DNA from: Pseudoalteromonas ostreae
GTDB lineage: Bacteria; Pseudomonadota; Gammaproteobacteria; Enterobacterales; Alteromonadaceae
Length of the DNA stretch: 64,000 bases
Direction of reading: 5' to 3'
NCBI RefSeq assembly: GCF_018069805.1
Contig: NZ_JAGPYN010000009.1
Coordinates: 120,819-184,818 of the forward strand
Both the position numbers and the translations under genes were made by a program. Of the stretch, positions 9,349-18,570 are shown piece after piece (the stretch's first letter is position 1; each line of letters begins with the position of its first letter). The notes below the pieces were generated by a model. It made no database searches, had not been told where the DNA came from, and saw only the letters and a list, made by a program, of their open reading frames with translations.

Positions 9349-10269
9349 ATGCAAAGCAACATGCCCGATATAGCAGATACGGCTCCCGCCTTACAAATAG
9401 GTAAATTAGACTGGGTTGGTATGGCTGATATTGAACTGCCTTTTTTATTTGAATCTCGTGATCTTGCGCCTATTAATGTCAATGCTAAAGCTCGTGCTTT
9501 TGTTAACCTGCATAAAGAAGACGCCAAGGGCATTCATATGTCACGGTTATTTTTGGCGCTCGATACCTTATCAACTGAGCAGCAAGTAAACCCCACAACG
9601 ATTGCCCAAGCACTAGATACTTTTATTTCCAGCCATGAAGGGTTATCGGATCAAGCTAAAATTGAATTTAAGTTTGAACTACCGCTGCGCAGAAAATCAC
9701 TCCTTAGCGGCAAAGCGGGTTGGAAAAGCTACCCATTAACCATAGTGGCAAAAATTGACCGCGGTGTACTTAGTTTTGAGTTAAGCCTTAATGTAACTTA
9801 CTCATCAACTTGCCCATGCTCAGCGGCATTAGCTCGGCAACTCATTCAACAAGCCTTTGTTGAAAAGTTTCAGCAGCATCCCCTTAGCCATGAAGAAGTG
9901 ATCAACTGGCTTGGCAGTACTGATGGCATTGTTGCAACTCCTCACTCGCAACGCTCTATCGCCAATGTAAAAGTCAAACTAGATAGCAGCATCCGTGAGT
10001 TTGATATTTTAAGCTTGATCAATGCTCTTGAAGATGAGCTTAAAACCCCAGTACAAGCCGCAGTTAAGCGTGAAGATGAGCAAGAATTTGCCCGTTTGAA
10101 TGGTCAGAATTTGATGTTTTGTGAAGATGCTGCGCGTAAAATCAAAGTCGTGTTAGAAGATGCACAATATGCCGATTACTGGTTACAAATAAACCATTAT
10201 GAATCACTGCATGCCCATGATGCAGTGGCAATTGCAGTAAAAGGAATTGATGGCGGATACCTGCCATAA
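9349..10269 (+). CDS. folE2: GTP cyclohydrolase FolE2 (type IB)
   Basis: First step of folate/7-deazaguanine biosynthesis: GTP to dihydroneopterin triphosphate. The family signatures [15 protein letters not shown] and the metal/catalytic Cys segment [12 protein letters not shown] (C155 and C157 of the 306-residue form) are clear. The frame is open further upstream to 9247, but homologous sequence starts at [10 protein letters not shown], so 9349 (or 9361) is preferred; only a weak GAG lies in front of it. FolE2 enzymes can use metals other than zinc and often back up FolE. The gene is divergent from arcB. Confidence 0.92.
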   Translation: MQSNMPDIADTAPALQIGKLDWVGMADIELPFLFESRDLAPINVNAKARAFVNLHKEDAKGIHMSRLFLALDTLSTEQQVNPTTIAQALDTFISSHEGLSDQAKIEFKFELPLRRKSLLSGKAGWKSYPLTIVAKIDRGVLSFELSLNVTYSSTCPCSAALARQLIQQAFVEKFQQHPLSHEEVINWLGSTDGIVATPHSQRSIANVKVKLDSSIREFDILSLINALEDELKTPVQAAVKREDEQEFARLNGQNLMFCEDAARKIKVVLEDAQYADYWLQINHYESLHAHDAVAIAVKGIDGGYLP

Positions 10270-10360
10270 CTTAGCTGCTATAAAGTGTAACTTCATTACA
10301 ACTGGGCACGTTAATTGCTAACAATATAACAGTGTCAATTTGTTGTTGTGGAGTTACCGT

Positions 10361-10954
10361 ATGGAATTCGCTTTATTATCAATTTTAGTATTAGTCGTAG
10401 GGGCATCTGTTGTTGCGTCAAAGTTTACCGATGATGGCGGAAACCCTTACCCATTCACGCGTAAAAGTAATATTTTTACGCAAGTTGAAAGTTCTTTTCT
10501 TAACCTTCTAGAACGTGCTGTAGGCGATCAATATAAAATTGTTAGCCGTGTAAAACTAATAGATGTCATTGATTGTAAAAAAGGTTTATCTGCTAAAGCT
10601 AAACGTGCTGCGATCGCTAAAGCAAAAAACAAACAACTTGATTATGTGCTGATTGATAAAGAAAAGATGACGATTGTCGCTGCAGTTGATTTAGTAAACA
10701 ATGCCAATAAAGATGGTCATAAAGCACAGCGAGACTGGTTTGTTAATGGTGCACTTGAAGCTGCTGGCATTCCACATATCCGTATGAAAGTTAAATCTGG
10801 CTATCGCCCATCTGAAGTGCGCGAAGCAATTATGTTTAAACTTGGCAAACCAACGGCACAAAGTAGCCGCCCGACACGCAACCGTGTTACTAAACCGGCA
10901 GTACTATCTCCTTCGCAAGCTAAAGCCCATTCCACAGCCTTAGCTGAAATATAA
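10361..10954 (+). CDS. DUF2726 domain protein with N-terminal membrane anchor
   Basis: A 197-residue protein starting MEFALLSILV, preceded by GGAG at a good distance; the in-frame ATG upstream at 10340 has no such site. A single hydrophobic helix covers residues 1-17. The following DUF2726 domain (about 35-160) has VKLIDVI, LDYVLIDK and AAVDLVN, which recall the strands of restriction-endonuclease-like folds. The C-terminal tail (about 163-197) is Ser/Thr/Pro-rich and basic. The function is not established. The gene stands alone and ends in a strong terminator. Confidence 0.75.
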   Translation: MEFALLSILVLVVGASVVASKFTDDGGNPYPFTRKSNIFTQVESSFLNLLERAVGDQYKIVSRVKLIDVIDCKKGLSAKAKRAAIAKAKNKQLDYVLIDKEKMTIVAAVDLVNNANKDGHKAQRDWFVNGALEAAGIPHIRMKVKSGYRPSEVREAIMFKLGKPTAQSSRPTRNRVTKPAVLSPSQAKAHSTALAEI

Positions 10955-10970
10955 GCGATGTTAAATTATA

Positions 10971-10999
10971 AAATGCGAGCTTTTTAAGCTCGCATTTTT
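10971..10999 (+). terminator. Rho-independent terminator after the DUF2726 gene
   Basis: AAATGCGAGCT and AGCTCGCATTT arms with a short T-rich loop, followed by a T-run. Confidence 0.85.
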
Positions 11000-11057
11000 G
11001 TTTTTTATCGCTAACTTCACGTATAATCTAAACATCTAATTCGAGGAATTTAAAATT

Positions 11058-11765
11058 ATGAATGTCGGTATTATTGGCGCGATGGAGCCAGAAGTTAAAA
11101 TTTTGCGTGAAGCAATGCAAAATCCACAAATTCTAACTAAAGCAGGTTTCACTTTTTATACGGGTGAATTAGCCGGTAACACTGTGACTTTAGTGCAATC
11201 AGGTATTGGTAAAGTTGCCTCTAGTATTGCAACAACGTTATTGATTGATAATTTTCAACCCGATTGCGTGATCAACACAGGTTCTGCAGGCGGTTTTGAT
11301 CCATCCCTGAATGTTGGCGACGTGGTAATTTCATCTGAGGTACGTCATCATGATGTTGATGTAACCGCTTTTGGTTATGAAATTGGCCAAGTACCACAGA
11401 TGCCTGCAGGTTTTGCCGCTCACCCTAAATTAATAGAGGCTGCACAACTAAGTGTTGAGAGCATCAGTGACGTGAAGACTTTGATCGGCTTAATCTGTAC
11501 AGGCGATTCTTTTATGTGTGATCCGGTACGTATTGATAAAGCCCGCGCTGACTTTCCGACTATGTTAGCTGTAGAAATGGAAGGTGCAGCCATTGCACAA
11601 GTGTGCTTTTCACTAGCAACACCGTTTGTAGTGATCCGCTCAATGTCTGATATTGCAGGTAAAGAGTCACCACAGTCATTTGAAGAATACCTAGAAACCG
11701 CTTCAATAAACTCATCAAAAATGGTGGTCGCATTACTAGAAAAGTTGACTACGGTAACGCTATAA
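11058..11765 (+). CDS. mtnN: 5'-methylthioadenosine/S-adenosylhomocysteine nucleosidase
   Basis: Hydrolyses MTA and SAH to adenine plus the thioribose product, supporting methionine salvage and the autoinducer-2 pathway. The 235-residue protein has the start [23 protein letters not shown], the substrate-binding [11 protein letters not shown], and the catalytic Asp in MSDIAG near residue 198. GAGGAA provides a good ribosome site. The stop is followed after 1 bp by the GTG start of the next gene, so the two are coupled. Confidence 0.97.
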   Translation: MNVGIIGAMEPEVKILREAMQNPQILTKAGFTFYTGELAGNTVTLVQSGIGKVASSIATTLLIDNFQPDCVINTGSAGGFDPSLNVGDVVISSEVRHHDVDVTAFGYEIGQVPQMPAGFAAHPKLIEAAQLSVESISDVKTLIGLICTGDSFMCDPVRIDKARADFPTMLAVEMEGAAIAQVCFSLATPFVVIRSMSDIAGKESPQSFEEYLETASINSSKMVVALLEKLTTVTL

Positions 11766-11766
11766 G

Positions 11767-12714
11767 GTGTTACTCAATTTAGTTCAGCAACATTTGGACT
11801 TTATTGTATTTATATTAGCGCTCCTTGCTGAGCGCTTTTTACCTTTGGTAAGCTGGTATCACCCAAATACATTTTTAATTGCGGTATTTAGAGCACTTGG
11901 AAAACGTGTTTTTCGAAAGAGTGAACCTGCAAGTTACCAATATTTGTCATCTTCGTTATGTTTCACCTTAGTCATTTTAGTGCTCATGACCTTGGTAGTC
12001 TTACTGCTTGAATTTGCCTATTACCCTGAACTATTAGCTGGGTTAATTTTATACCTCAGCCTAGAGTGGCGAAGTGTAGAAAGTAAAGCGCTGCGCATTG
12101 TACGACTCGTTAAACAAAATCAAAAGTCTACAGCCCGAGAGTTATTAAAACCACTACTTGCTCGCCAGGTTGATAAATTATCAGGCCCAGGTATTTGCAA
12201 AGCAATTATGGAAACCCTGATTTTAAGAGTGGCTCGTCATTACTTTAGCGTTATTTTCTTTTATCTACTATTTGGCCCTATGGCTGCACTGGCTTATCGC
12301 TTACTGACTTTGATCCACCAAGCTTGGCGCAAAGATATTTTGCCTAATAGCCCCTTTTTAAAATCACTCAGTTGGCTATTATATATTCTTGAATGGTTAC
12401 CGACGCGGATATTGGCGCTGACTATTGCAGCAAGTAAAGCCAGTAAATTGAGCGTTCATTACATCAAGCATTATGGACGACATTTTTATCAGACAAATAG
12501 TGGCTGGTTATTAAGTTGTTGCTCGGCCTCTGTTGGTGCGCAACTCGGTGGCCCAGCTATATACCAAGATACTCGATTTGATAAAATGCGCATTGGTACT
12601 GAGCGTTTACCACAGGCTGATGATATTGCTGTATTGATCAATCGGCTAAATCAAGCACGTGGCTTTTGGTTACTAGTTATATTTGGCATCGAAATCATTA
12701 AAACAATGTTGTAG
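11767..12714 (+). CDS. CobD/CbiB-like integral membrane protein
   Basis: A 315-residue protein starting with GTG one base after the mtnN stop. Several hydrophobic segments (about residues 10-30, 60-90, 160-182, 202-220 and 298-313) are visible. The CobD/CbiB signatures LPTRILALTIA and the late GGPAIYQDTRF motif occur in the expected order. CobD/CbiB makes adenosylcobinamide phosphate in cobalamin biosynthesis. No other cobalamin genes are near, so the real substrate here is uncertain. It belongs to the divergent CobD-like proteins commonly found beside mtnN in marine gammaproteobacteria. Confidence 0.7.
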   Translation: MLLNLVQQHLDFIVFILALLAERFLPLVSWYHPNTFLIAVFRALGKRVFRKSEPASYQYLSSSLCFTLVILVLMTLVVLLLEFAYYPELLAGLILYLSLEWRSVESKALRIVRLVKQNQKSTARELLKPLLARQVDKLSGPGICKAIMETLILRVARHYFSVIFFYLLFGPMAALAYRLLTLIHQAWRKDILPNSPFLKSLSWLLYILEWLPTRILALTIAASKASKLSVHYIKHYGRHFYQTNSGWLLSCCSASVGAQLGGPAIYQDTRFDKMRIGTERLPQADDIAVLINRLNQARGFWLLVIFGIEIIKTML

Positions 12715-12728
12715 ATCACCAAGAGTAA

Positions 12729-12751
12729 AAAACCAGCCGAAGCTGGTTTTA
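12729..12751. terminator. Terminator hairpin between the CobD-like gene and tyrS
   Basis: AAACCAGC, a CGAA loop, then GCTGGTTTT. It lies between two convergent genes and can act on either. Confidence 0.8.
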
Positions 12752-12776
12752 AAACTGAATTTTCATTCTTTACCTA

Positions 12777-13976
12777 TTAAGCACAGGTAATATTTGCAAA
12801 CTTACGTTTACCAACTTGATAAATAGCTGTGCTACCTTTTGCAATTTCAAGCTTAGTATCGGTGACCTTTTCTTCGCCATTGATTTTAACTGCGCCTTGT
12901 TTAATCATTCGCATAGCTTCTGACGTACTCGCAACTAAGCCTGCTTCTTTAAGGAAGTTAGTAATAAATACGGTATCTTCATCAATCGTTACTGTCATAT
13001 CTGGGATATCATCCGGTAACGCATTTTTTTGAAAACGTTTAATAAAATCTTCATGCGCACCAACAGCTGCCGCATCGCTGTGAAAACGAGCAATCATTTC
13101 TTTTGCTAAATCGATTTTAATATCACGCGGGTTAGTACCTTGTGCAACCTTTTCTTTGAGCGCAGCAATTTCGTCAATTGATAAGCTACTTAGCAAATCA
13201 TAATAACGCCACATCAGCTCATCACTAATAGACATGATTTTACCAAACATATCGTTAGGGGCATCAGTAATACCAATGTAGTTACCTAATGACTTAGACA
13301 TTTTTTGCACACCGTCGGTGCCCTCAAGTAAAGGCATCATTAATACGGTTTGTGGTTTTTGGCCTTCGTCTTTTTGTAGCTCACGGCCCATTAATAGATT
13401 AAAGCGTTGATCAGTACCACCAAGTTCAACATCAGCCTCAAGTGCCACTGAATCCCAACCTTGCACTAATGGATACAAAAACTCATGAATCGCAATTGAT
13501 TGTCCGCCAGCATAACGCTTTTTAAAATCATCACGTTCTAGCATACGAGCAACAGTTTGACGTGCTGCTAGCTTGATCATCCCTGCAGCGCCTAAATTCT
13601 CCATCCACGCGGAATTAAAAGCAACCGTGGTTTTAGCCGGATCTAGAATTTTAAATACTTGTTCTTTATATGTTTCAGCATTTGCTAATACATCTTCACG
13701 GGTTAGTGGCTTACGAGTTACATTTTTACCCGTTGGGTCACCAATCATACCGGTGAAATCACCAATTAAGAAAATCACTTCATGACCTAAGTCTTGGAAG
13801 GTTTTCATTTTATTAATTAGCACAGTGTGACCTAAGTGTAAGTCAGGTGCAGTTGGATCAAAACCAGCTTTGATCTTTAGCTTTTTACCAGACTTTAGCT
13901 TTTCGACTAACTCGTCTTCAATTAATATTTCTTCAGCACCGCGTTTTATCTCTGCTAGAGCGGTTTGTAAGTCCAC
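12777..13976 (-). CDS. tyrS: Tyrosyl-tRNA synthetase
   Basis: Charges tRNA-Tyr in the cytoplasm. A class I synthetase of 399 residues with the HIGH-type signature HLGH (residues 47-50), KMSKS (225-229) and a C-terminal S4 RNA-binding domain (about 335-395, with [13 protein letters not shown]). The length and the LGGTDQRFN segment match the second bacterial TyrRS clade (TyrZ-like). It is divergent from the M23 peptidase gene, as in several relatives. Confidence 0.96.
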   Translation of the reverse strand: MDLQTALAEIKRGAEEILIEDELVEKLKSGKKLKIKAGFDPTAPDLHLGHTVLINKMKTFQDLGHEVIFLIGDFTGMIGDPTGKNVTRKPLTREDVLANAETYKEQVFKILDPAKTTVAFNSAWMENLGAAGMIKLAARQTVARMLERDDFKKRYAGGQSIAIHEFLYPLVQGWDSVALEADVELGGTDQRFNLLMGRELQKDEGQKPQTVLMMPLLEGTDGVQKMSKSLGNYIGITDAPNDMFGKIMSISDELMWRYYDLLSSLSIDEIAALKEKVAQGTNPRDIKIDLAKEMIARFHSDAAAVGAHEDFIKRFQKNALPDDIPDMTVTIDEDTVFITNFLKEAGLVASTSEAMRMIKQGAVKINGEEKVTDTKLEIAKGSTAIYQVGKRKFANITCA

Positions 13977-14126
13977 TATGTATTACTCCAAAAAATTCAG
14001 TCAATCTGGTGATTCTAGCGTAAATCCGCGCCAGTTTAAATCTACAAAACACTGGTATTAACGCTTTATTAAGTATATCCTGTAATATTAGTGATTAATT
14101 ATCTTGACAGCAGGAAAAGGCACGTT

Positions 14127-15440
14127 ATGGTTCGCGTTGTGCACACTCTCCCAAAAAAACACAAATTGCTTATTCTAGGCTTGGTTTCTGCTATTGCTGC
14201 TTTAACACTCATTCCTTCAGAAAAAGCCACCGCCTCTAAAGACAATAGCGCTGATGCGCTAGAAATTGGCAAGCGCTACGAATTACAAATTAAAGTTGAT
14301 GATAACGAAAAATTAACTGAATTAAATTCGCAAGAAGATGCAGCAAAATTCCCAGAATACAGTCTAGTCGATTTTGAAGTAAAGAACGGTGACAATTTAG
14401 CACTTATTTTCAAACGCGCCGGCTTTTCGGCGCAAACCGTTCATAAACTGCTTAATACCAATGCAGAAACACGTAAACTTAGTAAAATTCACCCTGGTGA
14501 AACATTAAGCTTTGCTACCGCCGAAGATGGTTCTTTGGCACAGTTACGTTATGTGATTTCAAAAACAGATACCCTATTCGTTACATTAAATGAAGAAGGT
14601 AACTACGATACGTCTATTGATAGTAAAGAAATTGAAACATTAACTAAATCAACAGGCGGAGAAATTACCAACAGCTTTTGGACCTCAGGTATTGCTGCTG
14701 GTTTAAGTGAACGGCAAATAATGAACTTTGCTGACATATTCGGTTGGGATGTGGATTTTGCCAATGATATCCGTAAGGGCGATCAATTTGGTTTAATCTA
14801 TGAATCGCATTATGTTGATGGCGAGTTTATTGGCACAGGTAAAATTATTGCCGCTGAGTTTATTAACCAAGGTCAACGTTACGCGGCTATTCGTCACAGC
14901 GATGGTACTTTTTACACGCCTGAAGGGCGTAGTATGAAAAAAGCATTTTTACGTGCACCGGTTAACTTTAAATATATAAGCTCAAGCTTTAATCCGCGTC
15001 GCTTACACCCTGTAACAGGACAAGTAAGAGCGCACCGTGGCATTGACTACGCAGCTCGTACTGGAACGCCAGTAGTTGCGTCGGGTAATGGTAAAGTAAT
15101 TAAAGCTGGTTACAGTAAGTATAATGGTAACTATATATTTATTAGTCACGGCACACAGTACGTCACTAAATACCTGCACCTTAACAAGAAACTAGTTAAA
15201 ACTGGTCAAAAAGTTAAGCAAGGTCAAAAAATTGGTACTGTCGGCTCCACCGGTCGTGTAACAGGCGCACACTTACACTACGAGTTTTTAGTTAATGGCG
15301 TTCACCGTAATCCTAAAACGGTTAAGTTACCGAAGTCAGAGCCACTGCCTCGCGACGAGCTTGCTAAGTTTAAACCAATCGCAGATAACTTCTTAGCGCA
15401 GCTAGAGCGCAACCGAGAGCTACAGTTAGCGCTTAAGTAA
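14127..15440 (+). CDS. M23-family murein endopeptidase with OapA/LysM-like domain
   Basis: A 437-residue form starting MVRVVHTLPKKHK. The start is chosen because AGGAAAAGG lies just upstream; an ATG 12 codons earlier lacks a site. There is an N-terminal membrane anchor (residues about 12-31), an OapA/LysM-type carbohydrate-binding region (about 80-200), and a C-terminal LytM domain. Zinc ligands are visible in AHRGIDYA and GAHLHYEF. This is the MepM/YebA type, expected to cut peptidoglycan cross-links or activate amidases in the periplasm. A heptamer repeat array and then a terminator follow the stop codon. Confidence 0.92.
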   Translation: MVRVVHTLPKKHKLLILGLVSAIAALTLIPSEKATASKDNSADALEIGKRYELQIKVDDNEKLTELNSQEDAAKFPEYSLVDFEVKNGDNLALIFKRAGFSAQTVHKLLNTNAETRKLSKIHPGETLSFATAEDGSLAQLRYVISKTDTLFVTLNEEGNYDTSIDSKEIETLTKSTGGEITNSFWTSGIAAGLSERQIMNFADIFGWDVDFANDIRKGDQFGLIYESHYVDGEFIGTGKIIAAEFINQGQRYAAIRHSDGTFYTPEGRSMKKAFLRAPVNFKYISSSFNPRRLHPVTGQVRAHRGIDYAARTGTPVVASGNGKVIKAGYSKYNGNYIFISHGTQYVTKYLHLNKKLVKTGQKVKQGQKIGTVGSTGRVTGAHLHYEFLVNGVHRNPKTVKLPKSEPLPRDELAKFKPIADNFLAQLERNRELQLALK

Positions 15441-15446
15441 AGTGTG

Positions 15447-15532
<86 letters not shown>

Positions 15533-15540
15533 AAAATATA

Positions 15541-15573
15541 AAACCGTTGCTATGCCAATAGCAACGGTTTTTT
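15541..15573 (+). terminator. Terminator of the M23 peptidase gene, displaced by the repeat array
   Basis: AAACCGTTGC and GCAACGGTTT arms followed by a run of T. The stem sits immediately after the heptamer array, which suggests the array expanded between the stop codon and an older terminator. Confidence 0.88.
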
Positions 15574-15866
15574 TGTGGAGCTGTAGCCATAAGATTGTGT
15601 GTTCTGACCCCGATAAAATAGTCACGCGTTAATTTACAATAAAACAAAACTAATCAGCAACTAACTGTATTCAATAGCAGCTTGAATTTTGTCCAATGTT
15701 ACTGCTCTCTACCATTTGGGTGTATTGCTGCATTTAGAAAAGTGAAACGAAGTTAACTAATTATATACAGCTGTTTATTTGATGACTAAGATAAATACAT
15801 CGTAATATGGAGATTTGTCGGTTTATAAAACGACAAATGTCGTAGATAAAATTATTAGGCAACCCT
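15574..15866. other. Non-coding stretch with one inverted repeat
   Basis: No convincing gene. It holds a perfect 8-bp inverted repeat, ATTTGTCG (15813-15820) and CGACAAAT (15831-15838), with a 10-bp AT-rich loop, ending 28 bp before the start of the interrupted gene. It could be an operator or hairpin for that gene. Nothing else was recognised. Confidence 0.5.
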
Positions 15867-16220
15867 ATGTTTAACATCTTCAAAAAGGTAAAGTTTGAGC
15901 CCGAATTCCCAATCATAGAGTTGGATTAAACTCCTGATAAAGTATTCAGAAAGCTATCGACTTTCTCATCAGTAGAAAGGATTGAAGATTCAAGTAAAAA
16001 AGACATAGATTTTGAATTTGTTGTTGGAAATGACGTAACTCGTATTCACGTAGGCTTTGCGAATAATAGGGTTTCATACATAAACTATCTCACAGATCAG
16101 TTTAATAGCAGTGAGAATGAAAAGGCGGAGAAGCTTAATTGGTTTTTGGAATATTACGGCAGCAAGGAAGAGTATGGTGAGCCAAATAACACTGCCTATA
16201 TAATAGATATTTTTTCATAA
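15867..16220 (+). pseudogene. Small hypothetical gene with an in-frame stop at codon 21
   Basis: From the ATG at 15867 a frame of 118 codons runs to TAA at 16218-16220, but codon 21 (15927-15929) is TAA. The rest of the frame is open and looks coding: acidic, with a beta-strand-rich middle (IDFEFVVGNDVTRIHVGF) and an aromatic C-terminal part (LNWFLEYYGSKEEYGEP). The intact product would be about 117 residues and cytoplasmic. I do not recognise the family; size and composition recall small immunity-type or cassette-borne proteins. A single base change would restore the frame, so decay is recent or the call depends on sequence accuracy. Confidence 0.6.
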
Positions 16221-16676
16221 CACCAAAAGTAAACTCTCAATTGTATACGGACTTCACATGGGAGCTATTCGTGTCAATAACCTTGCAGATGCCTAACAAG
16301 TTTGTCATACGGAACTCTTTTGCTACGTTTAGTTTTGACTGGCTTTGTCATTGTGCCCCACATCAATGATTCTGTATGAAACTAGACAACCAAGAATTAC
16401 ATGACTTATTAGTCAAAAAACATGTTAAGTACTTCATCTGCAAACTTACTTGCAACAGCAATGAAATTTATTGAATAAGTAGGACAACAAGGACGGAGAA
16501 GCGATTTATTTCTCATGCTGAATATGTATCCAAATATCTATCGATGATTTTAAACCTGTTGAGGCTAAATAGTACAAGCTAAAAGTTTGACTTCACACAG
16601 AATGGTTTATGAATGGCCAGTTATCGCTTTTAAGACATCCGATAATACAGTGCATTGATGCAGACTAAAGGGTATT
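16221..16676. other. Decayed intergenic stretch
   Basis: No intact gene. A short open stretch starts at ATG 16376 (MKLDNQELHDLLVKK...) and stops after 32 codons, with coding-like sequence continuing in another frame for about 40 codons. This looks like a frameshifted fragment of a lost gene, but the family could not be identified with confidence. Confidence 0.35.
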
Positions 16677-16680
16677 TTTT

Positions 16681-16717
16681 CGTTGGGTTTCGCGGTGTTC
16701 AACCACAACCTACGCAG
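16681..16717 (-). repeat. REP-like dispersed palindrome
   Basis: Read on the minus strand it gives GTAGGTTGTGGTTGAAC then GCGAAACCCAACG. The layout (GTAGGTTG...GAAACCCAAC) is that of a short intergenic palindromic repeat common in proteobacterial genomes. Only one copy is in this window, so the assignment rests on memory of the motif. Confidence 0.5.
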
Positions 16718-16783
16718 GCAATTTTAACGCTGGGCAGCTTAAAACTTACAGCTTACCGCTTCTAGCTGCCCTGAACCTTAAAA

Positions 16784-16839
16784 CTGACGGCTGACGGCTG
16801 ACGGCTGACGGCTGACGGCTGACGGCTGACGGCTGACGG
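16784..16839. repeat. Tandem heptamer array, unit CTGACGG, 8 copies
   Basis: Eight perfect copies of a 7-bp unit, ending 7 bp before the stop codon of the small membrane-protein gene on the opposite strand, so again directly downstream of a gene. The unit on the other strand is CCGTCAG (rotation AGCCGTC), one base different from the AGCGGTC unit of the first array. Confidence 0.97.
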
Positions 16840-16846
16840 CTACGCT

Positions 16847-17023
16847 CTACTTCACCAACACATAAATCAATTGCACAACCAATGAAATCATCACTAATGG
16901 CCAGATGTATTTGGCGTATTTAGTCGCACCATCTAGGCCCATTTTAGACTGATACTTTTCAAGTAGTGGCACAAGAATGATTAATGCAACAAACAGTGAA
17001 ATTAAAATCACGAAGATATTCAT
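16847..17023 (-). CDS. Small two-helix membrane protein (58 aa)
   Basis: An ATG start preceded by AGGAAT on the minus strand and a 58-codon frame ending in TAG. The product has a hydrophobic N-terminal helix (MNIFVILISLFVALIILVP), a short polar loop (LEKYQSKMGLDGATKYAKY) and a second helix (IWPLVMISLVVQLIYVLV). It is expected in the inner membrane. I do not recognise a named family. The good ribosome site and clean two-helix design argue it is real. The heptamer array starts 7 bp past the stop. Confidence 0.65.
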   Translation of the reverse strand: MNIFVILISLFVALIILVPLLEKYQSKMGLDGATKYAKYIWPLVMISLVVQLIYVLVK

Positions 17024-17062
17024 ACCATTCCTATTTAATAAAAATATCTATCGAGTATACCT

Positions 17063-17208
17063 AGGGTCTGTTTATCTATCGAGGTTAAATTTGCAGGTTT
17101 TTAGGCAAGGCAGAGCCTATGTAGTGTGGTTATTCCCCATAAATAGGCATTAAGCTAAAGAATCGTCAAAAACAATCAACGTAAGTGCCGCTATCTTGGC
17201 GCGACTGA
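17063..17208. repeat. Dispersed repeat block, left copy
   Basis: Contains AGGGTCTGT (17063-17071) and, about 100 bp on, a 40-bp segment (17169-17208) that is present almost unchanged at 22449-22488; two mismatches were seen by eye (core CAACGTAAG then GCCGCTATCTTGGCGC). The AGGGTCTGT motif recurs inverted at 22679-22687. These look like parts of a mobile or REP-like family flanking the DUF692 operon. Confidence 0.6.
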
Positions 17209-17693
17209 GCTGACCAAAAGTGCTCAAGCTATATGGTATGAGAATGCAGATAAAGGCAGGGTTTCGAGACCAAAAAAGTGTTAGATTCGGCTTAGGCTCA
17301 GATCTGCACAGCACGAACAAACTCAATTGATTAGACGTACTTTTATTGCTTGCCACACTAGCCTTGGTTCTCAATGATGCTTGATGCAGTGATAGGCTAA
17401 ACAGAAAAGACAGGGGCTTGTTCATTATCACCATGTGGTGGAAGTAATAATCATAATATTGATATTACAAACAGCTGCGACAGCGGGGGTCTAAAATGTC
17501 ACGATTACAATTACCGTCGTATTCATCATAATTATTTTTACTTTATTAGGAGCTGTGCTTTTTTTGGTTCTTTTTAACAAACTAAAATAGCTATAACATC
17601 GCACCAAACAACATAAAGTAACGGCTAGCTGTAGATAAACGTAGCATATTTTTCATTCGCCTTAATGCGTATAAAAAATTGGTCATGCGCTTA
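17209..17693. other. Intergenic stretch downstream of the DUF692 operon
   Basis: No supported gene. A minus-strand frame (17150-17434) crosses the dispersed repeat and has unusual composition, so it is not called. A 28-codon hydrophobic open stretch ends at 17590 on the plus strand but has no start codon. No clear terminator for the operon was found. Confidence 0.45.
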
Positions 17694-18551
17694 TTAATTA
17701 GTTACTTTCAATAAACCATGCGTCGTCGCACTAGGGAGCCAAAACATTAATCGAGCCAATAGATCTCCTTTTTCTAAACCACTTGATACTGAGGTAATAT
17801 CAATACAACGTCCTAAATGGCTTTCTTGTTGGCATATAGTTAAAAACTCAAATTGCCAAAACTCCAGTGTTAATATACTCAATTGATAATTAACACGCGA
17901 AAAAGCCAAAAAATTTAACTCAACTTCCGGCATGTTATATTCTTTATTTAACGCCACTTGTTCCATTAAATATAAAAGCGGGTAATTGAGTTTTACTAAA
18001 CGCAAACATGCAGGTGTTTCGACATTAAGACTATGTTGAAATAATGACAAATGTTCCAAAATAAGTGGATCTTCATCTATTTCACCTTCAAACCCTTTCG
18101 CTAACGACACTTCTGCTTTAGCCCTCTCTATACGTGCAATCTCAGCAGGTAAGTTAAAAAATACTTCTTCAGCTGAACTGTACTGCCCCCCCGCAGGCCG
18201 AGTTTGCTCTAAAAATAAAGAGAAGCCTTTTCCTAAATCATATAAACTGGGATTGGTAGATGGCAACGTAATAATGTACGCTTTTGCAAAATTAACAAAC
18301 ACAGCTTCCCCCATATAACGCTCAAGGGTTTGATATTCAGATTTAAGACACTCAACTAAGCGTATTACATAACCCGCTGCATAAATATTTAACCGTCGAT
18401 AAAAAGTTGATTCCAGACTGTCCTTAGCTAATACCGCTAAAGGTAAATTAGCCTGTCTCGCTGCATATATTACCTTTTGCTCTAAACTTCCTTGGCTCCC
18501 TAGTAAAGCCATCATCCATTCTTGAGTTTGTTTTAATGTTATTTCATTCAT
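17694..18551 (-). CDS. DUF2063 protein, partner of a DUF692 enzyme
   Basis: A 285-residue cytoplasmic protein. The N-terminal half carries the DUF2063 pattern: an early helix, then FYRRLNIYAAGYVIRLVECL, YQTLERYMGEAVF and LPSTNPSLYDLGKGFSLFL (about residues 50-135). DUF2063 was once annotated as a putative DNA-binding domain. In MNIO clusters such proteins (the BufC/HvfC type) pair with the DUF692 enzyme and help it recognise its peptide substrate. The gene starts 19 bp after the DUF692 stop, so the two are co-transcribed. The C-terminal half (about 150-285) is less conserved. The recognition role is known for the family and inferred here. Confidence 0.85.
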   Translation of the reverse strand: MNEITLKQTQEWMMALLGSQGSLEQKVIYAARQANLPLAVLAKDSLESTFYRRLNIYAAGYVIRLVECLKSEYQTLERYMGEAVFVNFAKAYIITLPSTNPSLYDLGKGFSLFLEQTRPAGGQYSSAEEVFFNLPAEIARIERAKAEVSLAKGFEGEIDEDPLILEHLSLFQHSLNVETPACLRLVKLNYPLLYLMEQVALNKEYNMPEVELNFLAFSRVNYQLSILTLEFWQFEFLTICQQESHLGRCIDITSVSSGLEKGDLLARLMFWLPSATTHGLLKVTN

Positions 18552-18570
18552 GCTGTAGGCCTAACTTTTT

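Noticed and set aside
16285..16345. attC-like GCCTAACAAG near 16291
   Set aside because: Only the first core box resembles attC; no complementary arm or closing core was found within the usual distance.
17150..17434. Minus-strand 94-codon frame
   Set aside because: It runs through the dispersed repeat shared with 22449-22488, has odd Ser/Leu-rich composition and no ribosome site. It is more likely repeat sequence than a gene.
17509..17590. Hydrophobic open stretch resembling a tiny membrane peptide
   Set aside because: A stop precedes it and no ATG, GTG or TTG start lies in frame, so it cannot be called a gene.
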